Below, one piece after another: positions 20,001-27,167 of a stretch of 64,000 nt of DNA (position 1 is its first letter; each line of letters starts with the position of its first letter). Source of the DNA: SAR202 cluster bacterium bin127 (lineage in GTDB: Bacteria > Chloroflexota > Dehalococcoidia > Lucifugimonadales > Lucifugimonadaceae). The notes under the pieces were generated by a model. It worked only from the letters and a program-made list of their open reading frames with translations. It searched no databases and was not told the DNA's origin. The stretch is from positions 1-64,000 of the forward strand of contig MPNN01000013.1 of the NCBI GenBank assembly GCA_002239045.1. Reading direction: 5' to 3'. The position numbers and the translations under genes are program-made.

Positions 20001-20496
20001 AACGCATCATCGTTACACGATCGCTGGTGACTGGTACAACATCGGTGTAGTCGATGGCGGCGAGGAGCCGATTGCCGATTACCTTCTTAATCGACCCGCC
20101 CAGGTGTGCATCCCACTGCCGCGCCAACTTCGAAGCAATGTCGACGACGTCTCAATCGTGGCAATGAAATCTGGCGAAGAGAGCTTTACGATTTTAACGA
20201 GTCGCGTGCGGATAACGCCCGATGGTTCAACACAGGTTTGCGGCAACCTGAGTGTGTTGCCCGCTAACATCGCGGCAGCCAAACTCGGTGCGCCAAGCGC
20301 GTCCCCGATAGTCGATGAAGCTCAATCTAATGGCGCCGCACTACCGGACACTGGCGGCGGTCTACTACCGATCGACGTGATTGTCGCCCTGATGCTATTG
20401 GGCACAGCGGTCGCGATAGTCGGAATGAGTTATGCGATCCGCAAGCGGATGTTGCGTCAATTATCTCGACCGCTGGGCGTTAGATCGGGTCTATGA
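17014..20496 (+). CDS. Large secreted leucine-rich-repeat protein with LPDTG-type C-terminal anchor
   Basis: About 1160 residues from a TTG at 17014; a GTG at 17059 or TTG at 17065 are equally possible starts and keep the signal peptide (hydrophobic core about residues 28-45, cleavage likely after AQA near 56). BspA-like LRRs run from about 90 to 490, a second LRR block of ribonuclease-inhibitor style from about 550 to 790, then an Ig-like region and a ZU5-like region. The C-terminus has LPDTG at 1110-1114, a hydrophobic helix and a basic tail (RKRMLRQ), the layout of sortase substrates. It is probably a cell-surface binding protein. No sortase gene is in the window. Its end overlaps rlmN by six bases. 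Confidence 0.8.
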   Translation: MPFDGGGLNRDKQDSVPLQTHSRALISKFSVIAVLSILVVFGSSVSPDRSETTEAQATGICDRSSSVRSAILRQLDNVSCDEVTGTHLAGIEFLYIYFFAGGLEGGDLDGLTRLEWLGLRGNGILSFPPRVFDDLSGLEFLYVGDHAATTIAADTFASLSTLTVLRLSVNSITTIDPGAFNGLTSLDVLDLHADALVRIESDTFAGLGDPAKLTGMHISSESMATISTDAFANLTNLDFVRISADAVARLQTGMFNGLGNATWLIFEGPGVTTVDPGAFSGVGESIDDEAREDDRYSVIYLVLDSIETMPANTFSGLSKLERLAISGDLLSTLAPDVFAGLDSLDVLYIDGGAITTMGEGVFDDFPEDHELLTLRLDRGGKEILTSGFLAELTAVYTIDVWDKSMTVIRAGYFNGLSTLQRLYFDDVGNIRTVERGAFAGLINLTKLVLSNNKITSLPDGVFSDLQRLEVLDLSGNSLANLPSEFVASPPCGITTFDISGQRFKKIPTAVVDGVNYNILTTLPQPGVNGCGPDDGIRHLILDDIPLTQADLDLIEPYKVLETLSLANTRITAEQAINVRRGQDLVTLKSLDLSNNDLSALNEPAQRAALGIVVRRLTNLTELHLAGTRIDGDTALVIVQNLNPRIVELTLADNNLADWNHPDLAHDLRPAWGRLWENWDLIDLSNTAIDSRAASAIVPYIERTHEGIPEEVIAELDEPGIHSGVTLDLSRNYLDQFGSGWLRNWEFVNVIDLSCNELSTIKPDWFRPVSNHLETLFFGGNPFEQRPDYEEFAAVLPNSHIHTSAFGGCERSNYAIPKSVARVLRLEPSIRDVAINPGRTVRLEVDVYGRQDLLDNKLADSVFIIWDDEHVGGTFTGTGRQVEYTAPESPGNYTIIARVGSEQCYGDFDQCTAHFKLNVNRRARVDIVPVEPVNPPGVVPSILTGDDGTAYEVLTPVHGGQFIGDGFNLAAPAGAVQNGEFIGVNMQKGGSASNAGVTHHRYTIAGDWYNIGVVDGGEEPIADYLLNRPAQVCIPLPRQLRSNVDDVSIVAMKSGEESFTILTSRVRITPDGSTQVCGNLSVLPANIAAAKLGAPSASPIVDEAQSNGAALPDTGGGLLPIDVIVALMLLGTAVAIVGMSYAIRKRMLRQLSRPLGVRSGL

Positions 20497-21642
20497 GCTG
20501 CCCAGCGCCTCGGTATCAACGGCGCGAGCCCTCAACTGTCCGCATCCCGCATCGATGTCGATGCCTTTTTCGATTCGGACAGTGGATGGCACTCCGTAAC
20601 GCCGGAGAACGTTTTGGAAGCGATCGGCTTGGTCGCGGCCGGTGCGTTGATACGGGCCATCTGCGGTCGGATTCACGGGTATGAGATTGACGTGGCATAG
20701 CATGCCGGACAACTGCTCCCCTAGCTTGCGGGCGTGCGCGGTGGTGTCGTTTTGTCCTTGCAATAAAACGTACTCGAAGAAGATGCGTCGGTCCGTCAAC
20801 TCGACGTAACGTCGACAGGCGGACAAGAGAGTCGCTATCGGATAGCGGCGGTTGATGGGCATCGTCTCCGACCGGGTTTCATCATCGGGGGCGTGAAGCG
20901 ATACCGCCAGATTAATCTGGATATTTTCGCCAGCCAGTTCCAATATCTGGGGAACGAGACCCACCGTCGAAAGAGTGATGTGCCGAGCGCCTATAGCTAA
21001 CCCGTTCGCATCGTTGATCGATCGGATCGCCGACATGGTGTTGTCGTAGTTTGCCAATGGCTCGCCCATGCCCATGAACACAACGTTGGTTACACCCTGG
21101 AGGCTGCCGAGGTCACGCTCGCCAGTTTCAACTTCGGCGCGGTCTTCGGCAAGGGCGATGCGTTGCATGAAGATGATTTGGGCGACGATCTCGCCCGTGG
21201 TGAGTTGCCGACGGAAACCTTGCTGACCGGTGGCGCAAAATGTGCAACCCAATGCGCAACCAGCTTGGGTGGAAACACAGACAGTCTTGCGCGCCTTGCG
21301 ATGGTTATCGGCCACGTAACGCATCAACACTGTCTCCACTAATTCGCCATCTGGCAGGCGAAACAATGCCTTGTCGGTCGATCTGTCGGCAGAGGTTAGG
21401 TGATAGACCTTTTCAATCGGATCGGCGATATAGCGTTCCGCTAGTTGAGCGCGCAATGCTTTCGGTAGCGTCGTAATGTGTTCGAAATCGAGGATGCACT
21501 CGCGATGAAGCGCCTGCCATATCTGTTTTGCCCGAAAGCGCGACTGACCCATAGCATCGACGACTTCCCGCTCAAGTTCGGAACGCGAGAGGTCGAGGAT
21601 GATGGGCTTTGCCTGTGCTGGTGCCGCGGTTTCGAGGGCCAT
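20491..21642 (-). CDS. rlmN: Dual-specificity 23S rRNA/tRNA adenine-C2 methyltransferase RlmN
   Basis: RlmN is a radical-SAM enzyme that methylates C2 of A2503 in 23S rRNA and A37 of some tRNAs. The 383-residue length is normal. The iron-sulfur motif CALGCTFCATGQQGF, the FMGMGEPLANYDN block and the SLHAPDDETR block are all present. The first 98 codons or so, plus the leader, exist a second time at 22889-23189 on the far side of a lipoprotein gene. The full copy looks intact and is presumably the functional one. Confidence 0.95.
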   Translation of the reverse strand: MALETAAPAQAKPIILDLSRSELEREVVDAMGQSRFRAKQIWQALHRECILDFEHITTLPKALRAQLAERYIADPIEKVYHLTSADRSTDKALFRLPDGELVETVLMRYVADNHRKARKTVCVSTQAGCALGCTFCATGQQGFRRQLTTGEIVAQIIFMQRIALAEDRAEVETGERDLGSLQGVTNVVFMGMGEPLANYDNTMSAIRSINDANGLAIGARHITLSTVGLVPQILELAGENIQINLAVSLHAPDDETRSETMPINRRYPIATLLSACRRYVELTDRRIFFEYVLLQGQNDTTAHARKLGEQLSGMLCHVNLIPVNPTADGPYQRTGRDQADRFQNVLRRYGVPSTVRIEKGIDIDAGCGQLRARAVDTEALGSS

Positions 21643-21656
21643 GAAGTCAATGCTAA
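21356..21656 (-). repeat. 301-bp segmental duplication, copy within rlmN
   Basis: This stretch covers the first part of rlmN and about 14 bases of its leader. It matches 22889-23189 over 301 bases with no gaps and about 95% identity by eye. Only three of the visible differences change an amino acid (Ala2/Thr, His/Gln, Arg/Gly); the rest are silent. Confidence 0.9.
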
Positions 21657-21709
21657 TCGGTAGTTACGCAATACATTCAATTGCCATTTCGTCATTTGGC
21701 TACCTCTCT

Positions 21710-22873
21710 CTAACCGGCGGTCGCTTCGCAATACTCCCAAGCGTCTTTTACTTCTGAAGGAGAGAGATCATAGATCTTCGAGTGCACGGCCATACTAGTT
21801 TGCAAAAAAGTCATCGCATAGTCATGTCCAAGTAGCCCCACCTGCCCGTACCATGTAGTAATGTCATAGCACTGAAACGTGAAGTCGCGGACCCCCACGG
21901 TGCTTCGCTCAACGGCAGTGTCTGCTCCTTGTCCGGTAGATTCATCAACAGAGCCGATCCCTATTTGGTACCTTCTTCCATCTGGACCCGTTACGGTGCT
22001 GACGATTCCATAGGTTTCTCTGCAAAAGCGGTAAATTTCCTCCGAAGCATTCTCACTACCATTTTGCAAATCACGCCACATACTCGCTACAGCCCGATTC
22101 GAATTGTTCAAGCCCAAAATCGCTCCTATCATTGCTGCATTGCTAGCGTCGTCGTTGCTACTGTCGTCGTTGCTACTAGGGCTCAATACCTCATTGGCAA
22201 CAAATACGGTTTGAGCATGTAGGTGCTGACACGAAAGAAATGAAAGTGCTTCGGAACTTATTTCGCCATACCAAGCAAGTATGAACTCTTCTGCGTTGTC
22301 AATTGTCACTTGCGGCAGACCTTTATCGCCATCCTCTACAGGCACTTCTACGACACGAGTTACCTCGACCGGCACTTCTACCACGCGAGTTACTTCAATC
22401 AATGCTTCCACCTCACGCGTTACCTCGACCGGCACTTCCACCTCACGAGTTACCTCGACCGGCACTTCCACCGCACGCGTTACCTCGACCGGCACTTCCA
22501 CCGCACGCGTTACCTCGACCGGCACTTCCACCGCACGTGTTACCTCGACCGGCACTTCCACCGCACGCGTTACCTCGACCGGCACTTCCACCGCACGTGT
22601 TACCTCGACCGGCACTTCCACCTCACGAGTTACCTCGACCGGCACTTCCACCTCACGAGTTACCTCGACCGGCACTTCCACCGCACGTGTTACCTCGACC
22701 GGCACTTCCACCTCACGAGTTACCTCGACCGGCACTTCCACCGCACGTGTTACCTCGACCGGCACTTCCACCGCACGTGTTACCTCGACCTGTACCGTTT
22801 CATTCGAGCAAGCGATCGAGACGGCAACGATCAATGACACAATCAGCCAAATACCGGTTGTTCGCATATTCAT
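21710..22873 (-). CDS. Lipoprotein-like protein with Val-Glu-Val decapeptide repeats
   Basis: The 387-residue protein starts with a basic residue, a hydrophobic stretch and a lipobox-like VSIAC ending at Cys22, so a lipid-anchored exported protein is likely. Residues about 29-185 are some 14 copies of the decapeptide VEVPVEVTRA/E/V. Comparable VEVTR-type arrays occur near the N-terminus of Chloroflexota lipoproteins, where they may act as a rigid spacer. The C-terminal 190 residues are not recognised; they include a Ser-Asn-Asp-rich loop. The start codon overlaps the stop of the rlmN fragment (ATGA), with GGAGG five bases upstream, so translation may be coupled to that fragment. Confidence 0.75.
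   Translation of the reverse strand: MNMRTTGIWLIVSLIVAVSIACSNETVQVEVTRAVEVPVEVTRAVEVPVEVTREVEVPVEVTRAVEVPVEVTREVEVPVEVTREVEVPVEVTRAVEVPVEVTRAVEVPVEVTRAVEVPVEVTRAVEVPVEVTRAVEVPVEVTREVEVPVEVTREVEALIEVTRVVEVPVEVTRVVEVPVEDGDKGLPQVTIDNAEEFILAWYGEISSEALSFLSCQHLHAQTVFVANEVLSPSSNDDSSNDDASNAAMIGAILGLNNSNRAVASMWRDLQNGSENASEEIYRFCRETYGIVSTVTGPDGRRYQIGIGSVDESTGQGADTAVERSTVGVRDFTFQCYDITTWYGQVGLLGHDYAMTFLQTSMAVHSKIYDLSPSEVKDAWEYCEATAG
22335..22795. repeat. 30-bp in-frame minisatellite, about 15 units
   Basis: Units of the form ACCTCGACCGGCACTTCCAC plus ten further bases recur every 30 bases and encode the decapeptide array of the lipoprotein. Several units are identical at the nucleotide level and differ mainly at an Ala/Glu codon. 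Because the 30-bp unit lacks stops, all three frames of the opposite strand stay open across the array. Recent expansion or contraction by slippage is likely. Confidence 0.93.
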
Positions 22874-23175
22874 TTACCCTCCTCAAGTAGGCGAAACAAT
22901 GCCTTGTCGGTCGAACCGTCGGCAGAGGTAAGGTGATAGACCTTCTCAATCGGATCGGCGATGTAGCGTTCCGCCAGTTGAGCGCGCAATGCTTTCGGTA
23001 GCGTCGTAATCTGCTCGAAATCGAGGATGCACTCGCGATGAAGCGCCTGCCATATCTGTTTCGCCCTGAAGCGCGACTGACCCATAGCATCGACGACTTC
23101 ACGTTCAAGTTCGGAACGCGAGAGGTCGAGGATGATGGGCTTTGCCTGTGCTGGTGCAGCGGTTTCGAGGGTCAT
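22870..23175 (-). pseudogene. Truncated 5' copy of rlmN (about 97 RlmN-like residues)
   Basis: The 101-residue frame repeats the N-terminus of RlmN almost exactly, then ends four residues after the homology stops (LLEEGK). It lacks the radical-SAM cysteines and so cannot be an active methyltransferase. Its stop overlaps the ATG of the lipoprotein gene. It may persist only as a leader that brings the rlmN promoter and coupled translation to the lipoprotein. Most differences from rlmN are silent, so either the copy was under protein-level constraint or the full gene diverged from it. Confidence 0.85.
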
Positions 23176-23189
23176 GAAGTCAATGCTAA
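22889..23189 (-). repeat. 301-bp segmental duplication, copy upstream of the lipoprotein
   Basis: Second copy of the rlmN 5' segment (see 21356-21656). Homology ends abruptly at AGGCGAAACAATGCC on one side and at TCAATGCTAA on the other. The two copies are direct repeats bracketing the lipoprotein gene. Confidence 0.9.
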
Positions 23190-23247
23190 CGCGTCGACAC
23201 CCTCACTCTGGCCCTCTTCCGCGCGCCGGGGACGGGACGATTTTTCG

Positions 23248-24411
23248 TCAATCGACGATAACCACATCCCTAACCCGGAAGTGATCCAACGCGTCTTCAT
23301 TAACCTCGATGCCCAAACCCGGCGCGTCTGGAATGGTGATGTACCCATCGGTTTGAGTAAAGAAGGGTTCGGTGAGAGCCGCTCTAACCGGATGAATCGT
23401 CTGGTCGAACTCCGTCACGGGTTCGTTGACGAAGGGTTCCTTCGGATGCGCGGGCGGTGCTTGCGAGATCGTCGCTAGGACGTGAAGTATTGCGGCGAGG
23501 CTGATGTGAGTGTTGAAGAAGTGGGGAATGAACTGCACGTTGAATGCCTCTGCCATAGCCGCGCAAAGTTTCAGTTCGGATATTCCACCAACATTGACTA
23601 TCTCAGGTTGGATCATGTCGAATATCCGGCCCCTCAGCAGACGAGCGACATCGCGACGCGTGCTCGCCGATTCGCCGCCGGCTGTTGGAACAGGTGATTT
23701 GGTGGTGATGAGCAGATTGTCATCCAAAGCGCGGGACGAGGTGGGTTCTTCGAACCAAGTAACGTTGGCGTCGGCGATGCGGCGCGACATCGTTATCGCG
23801 GTGGCAGGATCATACGCCTCGTTAGCGTCGACCATAATGCGGATGTTGTCACCAACCTGACGACGGAGGGCGTGAACACGATCGACATCTTCGTCGAGGG
23901 TGAGACCGCCGATCTTCATCTTCATTCCGGTAAAACCCGCTTCGGCATGTGCTTGCGCCTCATCGAGCAGGTCGCGCCACGTAGGATCGTTGACATCGTT
24001 CTCTGTGTAGAAGAGGCCCGTGGCGTAGGTGCAAATCTTGTCTCGGATTTTGCCGCCGAGCAGCTCGTAGACCGGGAGGCCGCGTGCTTTGCCTACCAAG
24101 TCGTACAGTGCCATGTCAACTGCGCTGGCGACATTGGACGCGATGCCCGCGTAACCGCCTCCTTGATATCGCGTGTTGACGATCGATTGCCAGATGCTCC
24201 CGAAGTTCTCAGGGTTCATGCCGATTACACCTTGAGCAACATCTGCAAATCCTGCGGCATCGACACCTGTCTCGCCCCAACCGTACGTTCCGTCTTCGGC
24301 GACTACGCGAACCGCCAACGTACCACGCGAAGTCTTCCACGCCATTGACGATTTGTAAGGAGCGTCGATCTTGCCGACGAGTTGATGGAGTTCGATGCGT
24401 TCGATTTTCAT
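23248..24411 (-). CDS. Mandelate-racemase/muconate-lactonizing-family enzyme, copy A1
   Basis: The 387-residue protein has the enolase-superfamily capping domain and barrel. KMKIG gives the catalytic Lys164/Lys166 pair. Metal ligands are Asp195 (VDANEAY), Glu221 (WFEEP) and Glu247 (GGES). His297 in IPHFFNTHIS matches the mandelate-racemase general base, but its usual Asp partner is Glu270 here (IQPEIVNVGG). It probably abstracts an alpha-proton from a hydroxy- or sugar acid. It follows its paralog on the same strand after 15 bases, downstream of an aldo/keto reductase. Confidence 0.87.
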   Translation of the reverse strand: MKIERIELHQLVGKIDAPYKSSMAWKTSRGTLAVRVVAEDGTYGWGETGVDAAGFADVAQGVIGMNPENFGSIWQSIVNTRYQGGGYAGIASNVASAVDMALYDLVGKARGLPVYELLGGKIRDKICTYATGLFYTENDVNDPTWRDLLDEAQAHAEAGFTGMKMKIGGLTLDEDVDRVHALRRQVGDNIRIMVDANEAYDPATAITMSRRIADANVTWFEEPTSSRALDDNLLITTKSPVPTAGGESASTRRDVARLLRGRIFDMIQPEIVNVGGISELKLCAAMAEAFNVQFIPHFFNTHISLAAILHVLATISQAPPAHPKEPFVNEPVTEFDQTIHPVRAALTEPFFTQTDGYITIPDAPGLGIEVNEDALDHFRVRDVVIVD

Positions 24412-24426
24412 GTCGTTGGTTGCGAT

Positions 24427-25590
24427 CTACTGAACTACGATCGCGTCGCCTTGGCGGAAGTGGTTTAATGCATCTTCGTCGATTTCGATTCCAAGACCGG
24501 GTTTGTCCGGGACCGCAACGTGGCTGTCGGTCTGCTTGAAGATCGGGTCGGTGAGCGATTCTCTCACTGGGTGCGGAGTCTGGTCGAATTCGGTGACCGG
24601 CTCATTGACGTACGGCTCTTTGGGATGTGCCGGAGGTGACTGTGCGACTGTGGCAAGGGTGTGAAGAATGGCGGAGAAGCTAATGCCGGTGTTCCAGAAG
24701 TGCGGCACGAACCGGACATTGCACGCCTCGGCCATGGACGCCGAGAGTTTCAACTCCGAAATGCCGCCAACGTTTACGATCTCGGGTTGGATGATGTCGA
24801 ATACGCGATTTTTGAGCAACCGAGCAACTTCGCGACGAGTGCTCGCCGATTCACCGCCGGAAGTGGGGACCGGCGAGCGGCTCGTGACCAAGAGATTGTC
24901 CTCGTCCGCCCTTGAAGAGCAAGGCTCTTCGAACCACGTCACGTCGGCGTCGGCGATGCGATGCGCAGCCTGAATGGCGGTCATCGGGTCGTACGCCTCG
25001 TTGGCGTCGACCATGATTCGGATTTCATCTCCGACCTGACGACGCAACGCGTGAACACGGTCAATGTCTTCCTTCAGCTTCAGTCCCCCGATCTTCATCT
25101 TCATCCCAGTGAAACCTTGATCAACATAGCCCTGTGCTTCCTCGAGAAAGTCCGACCAGGTTTTGTCTTCCAAATCGGAAGGCACGTAGTAGAGGCCGGT
25201 CGCGTAGGTGCAGATTCGGTCGCGCACTTTTCCACCGAGTAGCTGGTAAACGGGCAATCCGCGCGCGCGGCCGACTAGGTCGTACAGTGCCATGTCGATG
25301 GCACTGGCGATGTTGGAAGCTGGCCCAGCATACCCGCCGCTTTGGTAGCGCGGATTGATGATCGATTGCCAGATAGCACCGATGCGCTCAGGGTTTTGCC
25401 CGATCAGCGAAGCGGCTGCACCTGCCAACGCATCGGGCCCAACACCGGTTTCGCCCCAACCGTACGCGCCGTTATCTGCGATGATCCGGACGACTTGGGT
25501 TGCCCGTTCGTCCGTCCAGCGCTGAGACCAACCGAACGGTTGATCGAGCTTGCCTACTAGGGGATGAATCTCGATGTGTTCGATCTTCAT
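24427..25590 (-). CDS. Mandelate-racemase/muconate-lactonizing-family enzyme, copy A2
   Basis: Tandem paralog of the gene just downstream, roughly two thirds identical by eye, with the same residue numbering: Lys164/Lys166, Asp195, Glu221, Glu247 and His297. The start is taken at 25590 because that ATG overlaps the TGA of the aldo/keto reductase by four bases; an ATG five codons earlier would create a longer overlap. The pair and the reductase probably form one operon for sugar-acid or lactone metabolism. The two enzymes may differ in substrate, since residues in the capping-domain loop (20-30) differ most. Confidence 0.87.
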   Translation of the reverse strand: MKIEHIEIHPLVGKLDQPFGWSQRWTDERATQVVRIIADNGAYGWGETGVGPDALAGAAASLIGQNPERIGAIWQSIINPRYQSGGYAGPASNIASAIDMALYDLVGRARGLPVYQLLGGKVRDRICTYATGLYYVPSDLEDKTWSDFLEEAQGYVDQGFTGMKMKIGGLKLKEDIDRVHALRRQVGDEIRIMVDANEAYDPMTAIQAAHRIADADVTWFEEPCSSRADEDNLLVTSRSPVPTSGGESASTRREVARLLKNRVFDIIQPEIVNVGGISELKLSASMAEACNVRFVPHFWNTGISFSAILHTLATVAQSPPAHPKEPYVNEPVTEFDQTPHPVRESLTDPIFKQTDSHVAVPDKPGLGIEIDEDALNHFRQGDAIVVQ

Positions 25591-26513
25591 GTGAGCTGTC
25601 GCCATTCGTCGTCGAGTGCGGCGAAGCGATCATGCAGGACGTCCACGAATGCACCATCAATCGCTAGCGCATCGTCGAGAGTCTCGATGTTCGATACCAT
25701 GTGCCGAGGACTCTTCGTTCCGATAATCGCAACGTGGATCTCTGGGTGTGCCAGAGTAAATCCCATCGCCGCGATGATCGGGGCGTCGGGTTCGCCGGGA
25801 ACGTCGCCTGCCGCTTGGACGTCACGGCAGCGTTGCAAGTAGGTGTTGTCATAACCGCGGCGGGAACTGTCCATCCCAGACCTCGCCATGCCCCATGTCG
25901 CACCGGCGATGGGGCGCTTCACGATCACACCAATGCCCTTTTCGGCACACTTTTCAAGCAACCCCGACGAGTAGGCGCGCTGTTCTACCACGTTGAAGCT
26001 AGTCTGCAACGTGGCGAAGATTCCGGAATCGACCGCCCAATGCGCGGCTTCATTGTCACCCGAGTAGCCGATCATCCGCGTCTTGCCCGCGTCCCGTGCG
26101 TCCTCGAGCGCCCGGATGATATCGCCATTTTCGAGGTCCGGAATGCCACAGGAGTGGAGCTGTACAAGATCAACATAGTCCGTATTCAGACGGCGCAGGC
26201 TTCGATCGATCGAAGCGCGTACGGTCTCGTAAGTCCAATCGCTGCCATTCAATCCATCGCCGCGAGCGTGACCTGCCTTGGTTACGAGGACGTATTCGTC
26301 CCTCCGATTGGCAACGGTACGACCAATCAACTCTTCCGAGATGCCGTAGCAGGCCGCGGTATCGAGGAAATTGATGCCCAAGTCGAGCGCGTTGTTTAAG
26401 ACGTTTCCCGCTTGCTCAACGTCGTCGAAATCTAACTCCGATCCGATCTCCGCCAATCCGGCGCCCAACCTAGATACCGTGTAGCCCGTCTTTCCAAAAT
26501 CAACTGTCTGCAC
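25587..26513 (-). CDS. Aldo/keto reductase (aldose dehydrogenase-like)
   Basis: The 308-residue NAD(P)-dependent oxidoreductase shows the AKR tetrad: Asp51, Tyr56 (FLDTAACYG), Lys79 (LVTKAG) and His120 (VQLHSCG). The N-terminal VSRLGAGLAEIG block and the order of motifs resemble L-fucose/D-threo-aldose 1-dehydrogenases. Oxidation of an aldose to its lactone, feeding the two enolase-superfamily enzymes encoded next, would make a sensible pathway; this is inference from the overlap of start and stop codons. Confidence 0.87.
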   Translation of the reverse strand: MQTVDFGKTGYTVSRLGAGLAEIGSELDFDDVEQAGNVLNNALDLGINFLDTAACYGISEELIGRTVANRRDEYVLVTKAGHARGDGLNGSDWTYETVRASIDRSLRRLNTDYVDLVQLHSCGIPDLENGDIIRALEDARDAGKTRMIGYSGDNEAAHWAVDSGIFATLQTSFNVVEQRAYSSGLLEKCAEKGIGVIVKRPIAGATWGMARSGMDSSRRGYDNTYLQRCRDVQAAGDVPGEPDAPIIAAMGFTLAHPEIHVAIIGTKSPRHMVSNIETLDDALAIDGAFVDVLHDRFAALDDEWRQLT

Positions 26514-26550
26514 TTGTTCGCTCCTCCTGCAAGTTTGAAAACTGCTCTAA

Positions 26551-26961
26551 TCATCTATTGGTATCAGGCCAAATCACCTTCGCGGTCCATGCACCTTCAA
26601 AGCACGTGCCGTCGTTCATCAGCGCGTCTCTCATGATGCAACGGTACATGTTCGTGTCGCTGAAGTTAGCGTCCCGCAGATCCGCTCCAGCCAAACTGGT
26701 ACGGAACAACGCGGCATTACTCAGATCCGCCTCAACAAACTTAGTCCGCCGCGCCCAACCCTCTGAAAGGTCGGCGCCTCGCAAACACGCTCCGGTAAGA
26801 TCAGCGTTGTCCAGGATCACTCTAGCCAAATTCCAACCCGCAAAGTTCATTCCAGCCAAATCCGCGCCGGAAAGGTCGAGGCGTTCAGCCGGATTCTCTG
26901 CTCGCCAATCGTCGACTGCGGCAGCGCCCATCCTGACGGCTTGTAGGTGTTGTTGGTTCAA
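26551..26961 (-). CDS. Pentapeptide-repeat protein
   Basis: Residues about 28-115 of this 136-residue protein follow the A(D/N)LxX pattern, for example LDLSGADLAGMNFAGWNLAR and GADLRDANFSDTNMY, and should form a right-handed quadrilateral beta-helix. No signal peptide is visible. Members range from DNA mimics that protect gyrase to proteins of unknown role; the short helix here gives no further clue. It lies 37 bases upstream of the aldo/keto reductase on the same strand. Confidence 0.85.
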   Translation of the reverse strand: MNQQHLQAVRMGAAAVDDWRAENPAERLDLSGADLAGMNFAGWNLARVILDNADLTGACLRGADLSEGWARRTKFVEADLSNAALFRTSLAGADLRDANFSDTNMYRCIMRDALMNDGTCFEGAWTAKVIWPDTNR

Positions 26962-27151
26962 TTCGCGGCGGTTGGAGTGAATTTGTTACTAGGAGTGCAG
27001 GTCGGCGACCGCACTCGCCAAATGTTAATCGATTCACATCGGCATCCCTTCGCCCATGTCGAAGGCGGACGGTGAAACAAATATGAAACATATATTTTTT
27101 ACCTTGAATTCAATTGGCGCATAATCGCGCCATTGCGATTCGATCAGGTTC

Positions 27152-27156
27152 AGGAG
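27152..27156 (+). promoter_or_regulatory. Ribosome binding site deciding the glnA start
   Basis: AGGAG lies 11 bases before the ATG at 27168. The frame also has a TTG at 27114 with no such site, so the ATG is preferred. Confidence 0.7.
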
Positions 27157-27167
27157 AGACGAAAACG

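Noticed and set aside
22335..22795. Possible CRISPR array (regular 30-bp repeats)
   Set aside because: Units are contiguous with no spacers and encode an in-frame decapeptide repeat; no cas gene is nearby.
22281..22931. Long plus-strand open frames opposite the lipoprotein repeat array
   Set aside because: They exist because the 30-bp unit has no stops in any frame; no ribosome site or protein-like non-repeat sequence supports them.
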